From positions 6,546,871 through 6,610,870 of the forward strand of contig JAJEKV010000010.1 in assembly GCA_021234155.1 (NCBI GenBank): 64,000 nt of DNA. Reading direction: 5' to 3'. Positions 1 through 12,307 of the stretch are shown here, one piece after another (the stretch's first letter is position 1; each line of letters begins with the position of its first letter). The position numbers and the translations under genes were made by a program. The notes beneath the pieces were generated by a model. It did not search any database, was not told the DNA's origin, and saw nothing but the letters and a program-made list of their open reading frames with translations. Source of the stretch: Isoetes taiwanensis (Eukaryota; Streptophyta; Lycopodiopsida; Isoetales; Isoetaceae).

Positions 1-849
1 AACTATAATGGCACGGACGCGCCATTTCTATATCATGTAGTGCGTGGGCAAGCCAAAGCCACCCCTCCGTATGAAAATGGCGCGGCCGCGGCATTTCGGA
101 AAAGTTATAGTATAATTAGATGTATCTATATGAAATGGCACAACTGCGCCATTTCCAGAATGTCGAGGTGCATGTCTCCGTCTGGTGTAATCAGATGCAC
201 GGCTAGGAAATAGCGCAGCTGCGCCGAGCAAAGATCTCATGCAATATGCCAACACTCATGGACAGCAGATGGCTGCTGGGAGAAATAGCAAAAAAGGGCG
301 TGAAATCCAAACCAGCCATCAGAGTAACCAAAGGCACAAAGGCAGGAACAGAAGGAGGAGAAGAAGGACAAAGGCAGCCCGATCAAGTGCCGCTTCAGGA
401 GGACGAGAAGAGGGACGAGCATCATGAGGAGAAGAAGGACGAGTAAGATGAGGAACAACATCATTCTCTTGTGAAGTCCAGTGGAAAGCCAGATTCTGAA
501 AGAACTGTTAGCGACACCAAACAGGCTACAACACAGACCAAAGTGGTAGCTTCCACAGCGGAGAGTGCACCAGCAAAGAGAAAGAAGGAAACAAAAAGGG
601 AGACAAGGGCTAGAAAGATGCAAAAAATGGCAGACCTTGAGACGTATGTTCCTTTGCGCCAAGACATATGTAAATGTTGTTAAATATTGTTACAACCTAG
701 AGTAAATTTAATTTTGCTATCGAAACTGATCGCCTTAAATCTTGTATTAGCTAGTAAGTATGTAAATAAATATTTATAAAGTTAATGAAGGATTTCAAGG
801 TGGGGAGATGCGTGATGCCGAGGACAACATCAGTTCAAGGTGGGGAGAA
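1..849 (+). mobile_element. 3' internal end of a Ty3-like LTR retroelement
   Basis: This stretch runs into an LTR that starts at 850 and ends in the polypurine tract AAGGTGGGGAGAA (837-849), with a second copy of the tract (AAGGTGGGGAGA) near 799-810. The same double-tract layout is found before the LTRs of the Ty3 elements at 21682 and 53838, so it is the 3' internal part of a related element on the plus strand. Bases 246-683 form one lysine- and glutamate-rich frame (DEEKRDEHHEEKKDE-like, then KRKKETKRETRARK) broken by a TAA at 444-446; I do not recognise it. The first 230 bases carry four short hairpins. The body of the element lies outside the window. Confidence 0.65.
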
Positions 850-2564
850 TGTGAGCATAATATACACTAGGAATATTCATATACTACCATGTCACATTAC
901 ATGTTACTGAGATGACATGTGCAAGGGTAGGAGTTGAACAACTCAACACATGCATGCCATGTAAGTAGCTTGCATGTCGAGAGGCGAAAAATGGTGGCCG
1001 CATGACAATACTGTAGGTATGACGGTACATGGCGACCATGAGGGGAATTGGTATATTATACAAATGGTATAATACCACCAATGAACCTTAGATAAATTAT
1101 GTTGGTCACATAATATATCTCCTAGGGGCAAAGACTTCATGTTATTCTAACATGTTAAGTGTGAGCCAAAAGTCCACATGTGTGGCACATGTCTAATTGC
1201 ATATGTCAAGGGGAGAGCACCTCATTCCAAATACCTTTTAAGGTGCTATTTGGCCCCACTTACTATGTGGCAGGGTAAGGCTCCATTTTAGGCATAAACC
1301 CTAAACCCTTTTAGGCTTTTGGGCTAGTAGGCGGTTAGGGACTTTCTAGAGGTCATCAAGCTTTGAAGGGCAGAAGTCAATCTCAGAGCTCGAATGGAGC
1401 TCACATATATAAGGCGCTACCCCAGCAGTGATTTGGGAAATGTATCAGGTTGGCCATAGTTTAGCTTGTCAATCCTAGCTTACCAGTATGATTTAAGCTA
1501 GGAAGCATCTATGTTTTGGTGTGAGATGATCATAGACTGCACTAGCCCTAAAACTTGACTGTCTAAGGAACACTAACCCTTGTATTCCTTAAGATTAGAG
1601 ATGATGTATTAGATTTGTTGTTCTATTAAGATAGATGATTATGGTATGATACTCTGTTTTGCACCTCTTGTGTATGGGGGTAAAGGGGGTACAGACATAA
1701 GAGCCATGTGGAGTATGATCCTAGCAGTTAGACCTCTGTAATTCCCATTACAATGCGCTATGCATAGAGAGCCTGCATATATGATCGTGGGCCCAGGGAT
1801 TTAGCTAGCTTAGAATAGGGGACTTGTTCCGATTGCAAAGGAATCCAGGGTGTGCATTATCTACTAGGGGTCCATAGCAAGCTAGGCCTAATACTAAGGG
1901 CATTGTATGGGTTTGACCCCTCCTAGATGTTGTGTCACCTCGGTGAGGTTAGATCGAGTACAAGCGGGGATGACCTCGTCTCTCTAGCTATCTGCAGCAA
2001 CAAGATGCCTCTTGGATGGAGCAGCCTTCTTGCCTCATCGGACTAGGGGAGATGCATCCCTGGAGTAGCCTTCGGGTTACGTCTTCGACAGGCTACAGTC
2101 GACCGAAGCTTTTCGATCTATCTGCAAAGTATGCACAGGAGGGGCAGATGGAGTGGACTACCCTTGCCATTGTTCTATGCCAACCAACTCTAGTATTATA
2201 CTTTCATCTGTTGTTATCTTAAGGCCTAGACCATCAGTCATACCTCACAGAGCCAGAACTTGGGTTAGGACCTCCATATTATGCTATGGTGGTGATGTAT
2301 TTATAATGATGATATTATATTGTTGATGGTGCCTCACCCTTCATGGTGAGTATTTATTTGATTAATATTGCTTGTGCGTACATTTACATGCTTCCGCAAT
2401 GAGATCAGCCTCGGGGTAGACACATCCTTCTTCCACAGCGTCTTTAAAGCACCACCAGTAGCTGATGCCTCGTAAATGGCCTCCTGTCGATCTGCAGGGT
2501 CAACATAAGGGGATGTCCAGACCATATACGATGGGACCATCATATAAGGTAGGAGGACGTCACA
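850..2564 (+). repeat. LTR of a Ty3-like retroelement (3' LTR)
   Basis: The block starts TGTGAGC directly after a polypurine tract and ends GACGTCACA, matching the TGTGAC...GTCACA ends of the LTRs at 20017, 31617 and 53839. Its 3' half shares recognisable blocks with those LTRs, for example the segment around 2045-2170 (GGAGATGCATCCC..., CACAGGAGGGGCAGATGGAG). The 5' half is different, so it is a related but distinct family. Length is 1715 bp. It contains no convincing coding sequence. The 5' LTR and most of the element lie to the left of the window. Confidence 0.7.
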
Positions 2565-3386
2565 ATACTGAAAGAGGGTTCATTAGATAAATATGAAATA
2601 TCACATTTATGTTGGATGCCTATTGTAAAGAGACATCAATTTCGTCCATTGCTTTAAAGTAGTGATGTCTTTTTGGCTCGCCATAGGTCAGTTGTATTCT
2701 CTATCAAACGCACGACACAAGGTGGGTAGAAATTATGCTAGGTTGTAAAACTGGAAAAATAAAGATGTTAGTCAAATAATGTCTCTCGATGCAGGTCTAT
2801 TTGAGACTTTCCAGAACAGTTGTAGGGTATTATCTCAAACTCTATTTCCTCTACAGTTAAAACCTGTCTAGAGAATGTTGTTTAGTATTTACAATGAAAT
2901 ATTGAAGGCTACAAATCATGTTTATGTGTTGATGTCATGCAAGGGAAGCTTTTCATTCATGTAATGCAACTAATGCTTTTTGTTGTAGTTGCTTAAAACA
3001 CAGATTATTCCATTTTAAGTTACCGATTTGGATGCTATAATGTGCATTTGTGGGTTTACCACCTAACTGCAGAAAACAAATCATTGATATAGATTTCTAG
3101 CCCTTGCTTCTTGGACTATGCTCTGCTAAGAACTACCACTATTAATTATTGAAGTATTGATCTGGACAACGCAATCATAAATCACTCTTTGCATTTAAAC
3201 TGGAAACATTGAAGACTCCCTTTACATTGCCTGTCATTTGTGGAGCATTTGACTCTAGCAAATAGATTCAGATCAGATCTTTCTTAAAGTTCCATGACTA
3301 TTCGAGATGTAATTTTAAGCATATGCACATTCATATGCAAACATCATTTTGCTGATAATATATGAACGCTGCTTCATGTTATATGT
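2565..3386. other. AT-rich intergenic stretch, nothing recognised
   Basis: This is AT-rich sequence between the LTR and the LINE, with no long open frame and no repeat structure that I can see. It may include an eroded 5' part of the LINE that follows. Confidence 0.4.
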
Positions 3387-4283
3387 ATGAGTTGGTGTTT
3401 GGAAATACCCTTTTCAAATCAAGGGGTTCTTAAGCATGGTCGTGTTTTAGCAGCTATCAGATCTTTGAAGGCAAATATCATCCTTTTGCAAGAGCATAGG
3501 CTTCCAGACTTTGAGGTCGGATCGATTAGCAGTTGCGTTGGTAGTAACTACTCTTCCTATAATTGTGTTGTCGAAGGTACTAAAGGAGGCACATGTATTC
3601 TATGAAAGGGACAAATGCAAAGATATCAATTTGCAGGAAGTTGTGGGAGGTGGCAGGTTATTTTTGAAACAAAGGATTGCATATGGGGGCTGCTAAATGT
3701 TTATGCCTTTAATGTATCTACAGAAAGGCAATTATCTGAAGAGTGAGTTGACAATTGGATCCTTGGAGGGAATCTGAATATGACTGATGCATGGGACCAA
3801 AAATTGAGCTACATAGGAACTTGCTACAAGAGGAGAAAATTGCATGGAACTCTCTTATAAATAATGTTAGCTTCTCCTTAATTCTTCCATAGAATGCTAC
3901 ATTTTCATGGTCTAATAAGCAGAAAAGGCACGACAGGATCTACTGCTTGCTAGACAGATTCTACATAGCCAATATAACAACCTCCTTCATGGATAGATGC
4001 TATGTGGAAGGAGAGCTTGCTTTCGCATTCAGATCATGTGCCACAAAAATTAGTCTTGGAGAATATCCCTACTCAAAGAAGAAGAGGTAATGTGCCTTTC
4101 AAGTTTAATACCTCCTTACTTGTAGGACCTTCTTGAACTCTCTATCTAATACAAAATGCTTCCCTTCTATGAAGGCATGCGTAAAAGAATTTAGCTTGAT
4201 GAAGGTGTGAATCAAGAAGTGGGGCAAAAATAGATCCTTGGAATTCAAAAAATAGAAAGATGATGTGTATAACATCCTAAGGA
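3387..4283 (+). mobile_element. Old LINE, endonuclease portion (left half)
   Basis: The frame from 3387 has the look of the APE-type endonuclease N-terminus of plant L1 LINEs: a SW...P start, then RSLKANIILLQEHRLPD, where LQEHRL holds the catalytic glutamate motif. After frame breaks, the sequence around 3895-4010 reads ATFSWSNKQKRHDRIYCLLDRF, the typical WSN..R...LDR stretch near the end of the endonuclease. The element is degraded by several stops and frameshifts. It is interrupted at 4283 by a second LINE and resumes at 5173. Confidence 0.7.
4274..4283. repeat. Target-site duplication of the inserted LINE (left copy)
   Basis: ATCCTAAGGA here is repeated exactly at 5163-5172, on the other side of the LINE tail and its A/AT-rich end. 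Confidence 0.85.
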
Positions 4284-5162
4284 CTATTACAGCACTATTG
4301 CAGCTTGGTATGAGTCTGGTCATCTCATGTCATGGGAAGCATTTAGAACAAAGTTCTTGTTGTACAGATGGGACAGAGTAATCTGGAATCATATTGCTGC
4401 ATTGTTGCCACAGGATTCTGGTCCACAGATTGAGGTAGTCGTATGGGGTTGCCATCAGGATATCCAGCCAGGGCGGTTTATATCTTCTGTGTATAAATTG
4501 CTTCTGCATTCTGAAATCCTGCCTCCATCTAATAGGTGGCATCTTCAGGTCCCTCAGCCACAATGGAAAAGTGTTTGGATATGGGTATGGGATAAGCTGC
4601 TTCATCCCAAAGTAGTAGTTCTGTGGTGGCAAGTGATCCAATGGATAATCGGATTTCAGAGCTCCGTCCTTTATGCCAGCAAAGGGTTGAGAGTATTGAG
4701 CATTGTTTTTTCTTGTGTGAGCGGCTTCGGCAGGCATGGTCTTGGTTGTTGACCCTATTTGGCACGTCTAGATCTAGCCAGCAAATTTTGCTTGCTATCT
4801 ATCCTGATGCTTGGCCCAAACTACGGAAACAAGCTTTTCATCTCGCATGTGGCTGGCTTTTATGGTCAATCTGGAAGAGAAGGAGGTTGTTCATCGTAGA
4901 TACTGCAGATGAGATTGTTCTTCAGTGGGCACAAAATAAAATTGTTATGGCTTACAATTGTTCTTCTCTTGATCAAGAGAAGAAAGTACTAATCTAACAT
5001 ACTTACCTTCAGATTCATTCTTTTGCATAGGCAGGTGGTTGTGCTCAGTTGGATCGGTTTGTACACTGGGGTTATAATCCTGTCTTTGCATTTTATGTTG
5101 CTCTGTTTTTTAGTTGGTGAATAAAGCTTGTCGTCCTTCAAAAAAAATATATATATATATAT
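4284..5162 (+). mobile_element. 5'-truncated LINE tail inserted into an older LINE
   Basis: This 879-bp insert carries only the C-terminal LINE region. It encodes W.WDKLLHPKVVVLWW and, after a frame change, LCQQRVESIEHCFFLCERL, the zf-RVT zinc-binding signature found at the end of plant L1 reverse transcriptases. The 3' end reads AATAAAGCTTGTCGTCC, TTC, an A-run and an (AT)n tract. The same 3' end is present in the LINE at 44691. The 10-bp sequence ATCCTAAGGA lies on both sides (4274-4283 and 5163-5172), as expected for target-primed reverse transcription. The frame changes near 4620 and 4730 make it non-functional. Confidence 0.85.
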
Positions 5163-5172
5163 ATCCTAAGGA

Positions 5173-6352
5173 TAACTAAACATGAGTTGCTATTAGATCC
5201 CCATAATAGAGACAAGCAGTCTACAGAGGAGGAGTTGGAAAGAAAAGCCAAGGCCATTGCCAAGGAGGAAGCTAGAGGGGCTGCTGTTCGCTCTAAAATC
5301 AAATGGTACATTAAGTCAGATCATGAAAATTCTAAGTGCTTTTTTAGAATGGCAGGGGCTAGACTAGCATAAAATAGTATCATATCAATGAAGGACAGTC
5401 ACCAAAATACACTTGTTGATCCGAAGAGTATCAAAGCATTTGTTAGGGGGAGCTTTCAAGCTCAATTCAAGAAGACCCTCTTCCATTCTCCTATCAGTCT
5501 CAAATCTCTCAGTGGTTGGCCAAGATTGATTAGAATGATAAGATTACTGCGGATGACAACTAGAATCTACTGCGTCAATTGGAGGAAGAAGCTTCTCTCT
5601 GGGGTTGATGGTCCCAGGAAAAAATGGTCTTGTGCAGGCAAAGAGACATACATTGTAGCTAGAACCTATCGGGCTCTCTATGATGACTAAGCTAAGCTTC
5701 TCCGAGCAAATTCATGGAAAACCTTATGCTCTAGGAGAATGCAATTCTTTAGGTGGACAACTCTTCAAGGAGGTCTCAACATCAAAGAGAAGTTGGTCCT
5801 TAAAGGAATTTTGACTGAATAGCAGTGCCCTCTTGGATGCCAGGCTAGTGAGTCTCTTCTTCCTTTTTTGTCCTAAGATTATTGAGTTTTGTTGCCTGTT
5901 TGGTCAATGTGACCCTTTGGTTTATATGGAGACATTGGTGTGATGTAATTCTGGGGGGCAAAGCATCTGTATTGAGAAATTAAGGAATTACTTTAGTATG
6001 GAAGTGGCTCTAATGGCTTTGTCTCACCATAGGAAGATGGGGATGAACTATCATAAGGGGCTGGAGAGAATTGGCAAGATTGAAGGGTCTTGTAGCTATA
6101 TTAAATGTCATTGGATGAGTTTTGAGGACCTAGTCCCAAATGTTGGGACAAGTGGAGAAAATTATCTCAGTAACTAAGTATGTATGGTCTCTCTACCATC
6201 ATGCTAAAGTGGAAATGGGAAACATAGCAATGATGCATAGGAATCCTTAATTTTGGCGCTAATTCTTTCTATCCACTATGGTGGACTCCTTGTACTTTAT
6301 ATCATTAGTAATCAAAAGATTCACCCTTACCCTCAAAAAAAGAAGAAGAAGA
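5173..6352 (+). mobile_element. Old LINE, right half with 3' end
   Basis: This continues the LINE interrupted at 4283. The frame from 5187 reads STEEELERKAKAIAKEEA and then KIKWYIKSDHENSKCFFRMA, which corresponds to the WxxxGDxNSKFFH segment just before the reverse transcriptase domain of plant LINEs. Later segments are fragmentary. The reverse transcriptase catalytic core is not recognisable, so this copy is internally deleted or badly decayed. The right end is a CCCTC plus A-rich (AAG)n run at about 6330-6352. Confidence 0.6.
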
Positions 6353-6721
6353 AAGGGGTTATTGTATTCGCCGCAACGTTTCTTGCATTGCTATGTAGTT
6401 GCAAGTTAGACATCAAATTCATTGCAAAGGTTTCTCATTTGGTTGAATGTATGTCATTAGTAATACGTCATCATTTTTGTGTTAATATCTATGAAGTTAT
6501 ACACGTTTAATTCTTGTACATTTAGAAGTTTTGCATCTTTATGAAAGCCCACCAAAATTTTGGATTAACATGAGGAGTGACTTTTTTAGGCACATACTTA
6601 TAACAACCCTCTACTCACCAACATTGCAACGTACCACATTATTGCCCTGACAAGGCATCCTTAATTTATGCCCTTACATATTGTTATTTCTAACAAAGAA
6701 TTGTCAAGAAATTATTATTTC

Positions 6722-7750
6722 GGTGTCCATCCTTTAAAGTTCTACTTTGGAGCAACAAACAGATTATACGGCCGATAATGGGCCGGCGACGGCGGCCGTC
6801 TTCTTGGCAGAAACCTAGGGGCTGGTTATGGCCGACCCCATTTTTTTGGTGAATCAAGACTGCCCCAGATGCTGGAGGGCAGTTAGGGATCTGTGCTACC
6901 GAAGGCTGGGCTATTTGAACCATTCTTGCAGTTGAAGTCTTTTTCTTTTCGTTCCCTTTCATGCAAAAACCAGGGAAGCTTCCTTCCAATTCTTTTAGCT
7001 TCTAATCTTTGATAACTGTTTAGAGGCTCTGAGGTTCTTGGCAAGGCGAGTGCGCTTGGTATTTCTACTTCTTGCTTTTGCATCTGCCACAAGTTTTCGG
7101 CTATGGGAGTTGTGCCTCAGGTTAGTTTCAGATTTAAAGTGGAGCTCCTTTTCTGCCATTGATCTCGTTCTTGTCAGCTCCTAGTGATCTGGCTGGGAGA
7201 AGGGATGCAGATTCCAGGAAACAGATACAAACATGCCTATAGTATATGTTGACATAAGAAGAAGGAACCACTCTTTAAGTACAGTCCCCAGCTAGAATAA
7301 TTTTCGGAAGGGATCTTCAAGATTAGCTTGGTATTAGACTGGAAACAACTGCTGGCTCCCTGTACTATTATAATAGCTAAGAAGAAGACGATGTTGGTAT
7401 CTATAGTACTATTCTGTAACCTTTTTCTTTACGCTGGTGCTAGTATCTGCAAGAGCTAGACCTTTTGACAGAAGATGAGCGCTTCTGCATTTCTGTTGCA
7501 AATGTTTCAAAGACCTTGTAGTTGTTTGTCTTAACAATTAGCAGGGCCCGTACTCCTCTTTCCCAGCAAGGGGTGGCTTGTGAATAACTCTCCTGTAGTA
7601 TCCTATGGAGAAGAAGTTGAGAGAGGCTCTAAGAGTACTAGCCCTAGAGTCTGGACTGCTATTCATGGATATGAGAAGTGGTAGCAGCTCTGGACTCAAT
7701 GTATGTATGTAAATGTTTTATCCTTTGAATATAATACAGATCCTTGACTT

Positions 7751-7787
<37 letters not shown>

Positions 7788-7788
7788 A
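6722..7788 (+). mobile_element. Poly-A retroposon, possible processed retrocopy
   Basis: The segment ends in a pure run of 34 A residues (7752-7785) preceded by TTGACTTC. The 13-bp sequence AAATTATTATTTC occurs at 6709-6721 and again at 7789-7801, so this is a reverse-transcribed insertion with a target duplication. The body is not coding in any long frame. A few short stretches look exon-like, but I cannot name a parent gene. It could be a processed pseudogene of an mRNA or a 3' piece of another LINE family. Confidence 0.75.
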
Positions 7789-8131
7789 AAATTATTATTT
7801 CTAGTAACCAACGTTGGCTATTGCTTTCACATTTAATATTAGAGTATGAACTTGATTCACAGTGCATAGAGAGACATACAAGAAGCATTTTCCAATTGCG
7901 ATGGCATTGATATAAGCCCACATTGATTTGGATCACCCAACTCTGTGGACAAGTCCACAAGTTTTTCTGTATTGGAGCATTTTTTGTTCAAGAACAAGGT
8001 AAAGAAATCTTCAAATAATTTGGTCCTTAATTATAATAAAGTCACATATGTACACCCTACTTGAGTAATAATAACTTATTTGGTTGCAAATGATATTCCC
8101 TTAGAATCGACTAACTGCTGTGCACTCCGGG

Positions 8132-10121
8132 CATAGTTACGAAACACGGCCGTTTCGGCCGTGGCCCACGGCTACCACGGTTTTTTGGAAGATTGCGTGG
8201 CGAACACGGCAACGGCCGTGGCTTTTGGCCTGATATGAACCACGGCATGGTTTAGCTTGGAAACACCGTGTTCTGGCAGAACAACGGTAGTAGTTATCAA
8301 AATTTGCTGCAACTGTAACAAATTTCTTTTCCAGATAGCTGGCTTTCGGCATTGGGTATGCCCTGGATTTCGACCTGCAAATTTGTAGCTTGAAACGGCG
8401 TGTTGTGGAACAAGCAGCTAACTTTCCTGCCCGTTTGTTCCTCTGTTCTCCTTTTATTCACCTAGACTAATATGTTAGGAAGCTCTAGCCTTCGCCTGGA
8501 CTGCTCTAGCCTAAAAGCCCTGGGTTGTGTCGGCTGGATCCTCCTCCAATCCTGGGTTATGGCAGAAGCAGAGTCTCGGTTCATCATTCTCCTTAACCAC
8601 AGGCCCTTGGGAGTTAATTGAATCCGACCGTCCCCCACCGTTGGATGTTGAGTGGGTTATATCCAATAATTTTTGGAATATTCGCATTTTGAAGAATATT
8701 CTACAGATTATCACAGTAATTTTTTGAATATTCTATTTTAAAGAATATTTCGCGCATTATCATGGTAATCTTCCGAATCTTTATTTTCCTCTGTTCTGTT
8801 ACGGCATCAGATCAGAACACTTCTGTAACGCCGGCCTGTGTAACGCCTCTGTACTGCCTTATAGGCTCGTAGAACTATCGGATTGAACAGATTGAACCTG
8901 TTCGGGCATAAGAAAATCCTCTATTCTATAGTAGATTTCTTGTTTTTGCTGCGAAATGCTCTAATCTTGCGAAATGCTCTAATCTTACTTTTCCCCAAAT
9001 TTACTCTGTTTTTGCTCTTTTATCGTCGAAGTTAAATCTAGCTTCCTTCCCTTTCATATCCTTTGATCATAATGATTGCCTGGAGTATGGCGATGATCCG
9101 GCAGTTCCGACATCATTTCGGTAGCTCCTACCCTGTTCATGCATCATTCTAGCAGCTTAGAAACCGCAAAAATGGAAAAGCTTCTACCCTGTTCTTGGAA
9201 AATGCTCCTACCCTGTTCTTGGAAAATGTTCTTGCAAAATAGAAAAGAAATGGAGAACCAACTACATGCTCGGCCAGAAACCAACGACACCTTACAAAGC
9301 AGGCAACATGCTAGCTGCCATAGATTCTTCTCTCGCTCACATCTCCTTCCTGTGTTTTCTCATAACAAAAAATAACTCCCTCGGGCCTGTGGTTAAGGGA
9401 GGCTAACCCCTCCCTTTCGTGGGCTATGCAAAATAACCCACTCGGCCTAACGGCCTCGTGGGTTATTTTGCATAATCCATTCCTTTTCCTCGGCAAATCA
9501 GGCAGCAAGTCTTTCCATCTTTTGCTTGCAAAGACGGCAAACAGGCAGTAAACATGCAGCTATGGCAGATGCACAATTTGCTTCATTTCCTTCCTTCTCT
9601 TCTACAGACCAGGCAGCAGATAAGCAATATGACCTTTGGGGAGAGGCAGAGCAAGGCCCTAACTCTTTCTTGCAAATGTTGCCAGAAGAAGCAAGGCCTT
9701 GGACGATTTGCAGAGCATAAACTTGAAACAGTGCAGATTTGGCAATGAACAGATGCTCTGGAGCCGAATGATAGAAAAATACAGCACAAAAGGGGTAGAT
9801 CCAGTTGGATGCCTGGCCGGATTGGATGCCTGGCCCTGAGATGTCTGGCCAGATTGAGATGCTAGGTCGCTAGTCTGTGGTGGTCATGAGCCCGTATCTG
9901 TTTTGCAGTAGCAACGCATTGAAGCCTGTGTCTAGTTTTGAAGCCTGTGTTTCGTAACTATGGTCTGCATTGAAACCATACTTCATTTCTTTTTTGTATA
10001 TTTTAAAAAGTTTATCTTAAAGAATATTCCCGTGTTATTCGTTTCCGTGTTTTGTTGCCGTTTCCGTTTTCTAAAATTTGGGGAGCCGTTGCGTTTCCCG
10101 TGGCCGTGTTTCGTAACTATG
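8132..10121. mobile_element. Non-autonomous hAT-type DNA transposon
   Basis: Exact 20-bp terminal inverted repeats are present: CATAGTTACGAAACACGGCC at 8132-8151 and its reverse complement at 10102-10121. They are flanked by an exact 8-bp duplication, ACTCCGGG, at 8124-8131 and 10122-10129. An 8-bp duplication together with a CA-starting short inverted repeat is typical of the hAT superfamily. Subterminal regions are rich in CCGTGG/CACGGC motifs in both orientations (8150-8290 and 10020-10110), as expected for transposase-binding repeats. No transposase-like reading frame is present in the 1990 bp. A hairpin-forming block lies at about 9376-9480. Confidence 0.92.
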
Positions 10122-10440
10122 ACTCCGGGATTAGATCTCATATCTATGTAATAATGCCCCTCACACCCATACTCACATTCACATCTTTCTTCTTTTCTAG
10201 CATCATGTCAAATACAAAACTTGCCACGTTCTTTATTCTAGCCGACAATCAAACAATCACCCTTTCAAATTGTAGTAAAGCCCCGCAATGCCCGGCACCA
10301 TAACTAATAAATGTTAAGATAGAAATTTATGACTAATTTGGTAGAAATGGAAGGAGTAAAATCCATCAATTGGATGCCTTTTGCTCATGGAACAAAATTG
10401 CCATACACAAAAATAAATGTCAATTGGTCATATTAGCTGG
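10122..10440. other. Short intergenic stretch
   Basis: AT-rich sequence after the hAT element. Nothing recognised. Confidence 0.4.
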
Positions 10441-10570
10441 AGCTTGTCTTCTTTCCTTGAAAGATTTGACTTTATAGAGATTATAAGCTTGTCTTCTTTC
10501 CTTGAAAGATTTGACTTTATAGAGATTAATCTTGTCTTCTTTCCTTGAAAGATTTGACTTTATGGAAATT
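10441..10570. repeat. Tandem repeat, about three copies of a 45-bp unit
   Basis: The unit begins AGCTTGTCTTCTTTCCTTGA and continues with AAGATTTGACTTTAT. Copies lie at 10441-10485, 10486-10530 and 10531-10570; the last is slightly shorter and diverged at its end. Confidence 0.9.
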
Positions 10571-12307
10571 ATTGGATTGAAAAGTAGAGAAATGCGAAGA
10601 AGTACTCAAAAATGGAAGATAATGCATGTACGCTTCAAGTAGTAAGAAGAATTGAAAGTTTTTTTTTTACTTGTATTTGGGTTGTAGGGAGACGTAATAA
10701 AGGCCCACCAACACGACTTCTTTCTTAGGTGCAACTGCACAGACAAACATGCGAGACAAAGAGTATGGTCTCGCAATGCATGCTTAGACAGGCTCCATCA
10801 TGATGCAAACTATGAAATTCCAAATGATGTCAATTTTTTTGAGACGTAAGCCAATACAACAAAAGGAGCAGGGCCTTAAATATTGGACATGGTATGTTTA
10901 AGCCACAAGCATATTCGTGGTATAAAAAGGTTTTTGTCATGTTAAAGCTAGAATTTTTGTGATATAGCCTAAGGGTTTTGCACCCAAGTTTTAGCTTCCA
11001 TGTCAGAAATCGTGCTTTGCTGGAGCTATGGCCATGCTCTGTTCCTGGAGAGGAAATAGGATTTTATGCTTTAGTTGAAGCAAATCGACTGTTAATCAGT
11101 CGAATTTTTTGCCTGAAGTCTATAGTACTAGCGAAAAAAGCCTCTTCAAAGAAAAAATCCCGACCAAAGCAAAAATAATTTGGTTTTCAAAGCAAATTTG
11201 ACACGAATCTGTTCGGGTTTTTTTTTTTTTTTTTTTGGTTTGAAGGCAAGGTTGGTGGGACTTGCACCGGGTTTTGGTTCTTGATATGCATCACCACGAT
11301 TTTTTGTTGTTCTTTCTTGTAAATCTGATGCTAAATTCTCCAATCGATCCCAAATCGCATGCCGAAGAATCCTGATTTTTTGGCTTTCGAGGTCCAGTTA
11401 AAACATGGCACAAAAATTCTTCCCGCTGGCAGTGACCAAGCTCTTCGGCAAGGGGTAGCCCCTGTCCAGAATTTTGGGATGCGCCTAGAATTTCCTGCGT
11501 TCTGCACAACCCCAGTATGATAGGGGGTGCGCTCAGGAAAGGAAAATGCTGAAATTTGATTGGATGAGAGTTTTATGAAGACTTAGGGTCCACTAGTGTG
11601 ATTTCGCATCCAATTGATCTCAGTGGACGATAAAAATTATTTCCTAAGGCTGATTTAAATATGACCATGTCAAGCTGGTTTAAACATGACTACGTCGGAT
11701 ATTTACGTCGGATAATTCAAGGTCAAAGTTTGTCTTAGTTCGAGCAATAGGGAAAATATTAGAGCTGATGGTTTGGGACACGGTGAATATTTTGAGGCAG
11801 AACCAACCACTGTATCAAAACTATTTTTCCTAACGAGAGATATAAAACCAAGGTACAAAAATTACGCGCCATATGAACGTGCAGCACGCCGGATCCTGCT
11901 TTCCCGGCGGCCGTAAAGTTCCCGGTAGGGCCCTTTTGTCAGTAGCCTTCACATGGTTTACACGGCCCTGATTCATCAATACCACGGACGAGGAATCTCC
12001 CGCCTTACCGACACGTGCTGACTTCATCCCGTATTGAACCCTGTCTGTAAGGCACAACGTTTTCCGAGGCCTCGGATCGAGCGAACCTTTCTCGCTATGG
12101 CGATTCCTCGCTACTCCGCCGGCAGATCTGCTTTATTTGGCAATCTAATTCTACGATAATGGAGCTCCAAATTAAAATCCCTCTATTGCAAGCTCCCTCT
12201 CAAGCTTTGAATCGGCGCAAATGGTGCCCTCTATCGGAAGATACGGATCGCAGCCTTTTTCTGTCTAATCCGGCAAAAACGTTCTAAAAAGCTGCGTTTC
12301 TGCAAGA
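10571..12307. other. Intergenic and upstream region of the coiled-coil gene
   Basis: No gene is recognised from 10571 to about 12000. There is a 20-base T run at 11220-11236. The stretch from about 12060 to 12307 is likely the promoter-proximal region and 5' UTR of the gene that starts at 12308, because its base composition rises in GC and no competing feature is present. No clear TATA box was identified. Confidence 0.35.

Noticed and set aside
237-662. Long hydrophobic minus-strand frame that looks like a membrane protein
   Set aside because: It is the complement of a lysine/glutamate-rich repeat stretch; Leu/Phe/Cys richness comes from reading AAG/GAA runs backwards.
7713-7960. Lysine- or phenylalanine-run proteins across the poly-A tract
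   Set aside because: They are translations of the poly-A tail of a retroposon.
10441-10570. Short tandem repeats as a CRISPR-like array
   Set aside because: Units abut without spacers, and the genome is a plant nuclear one.
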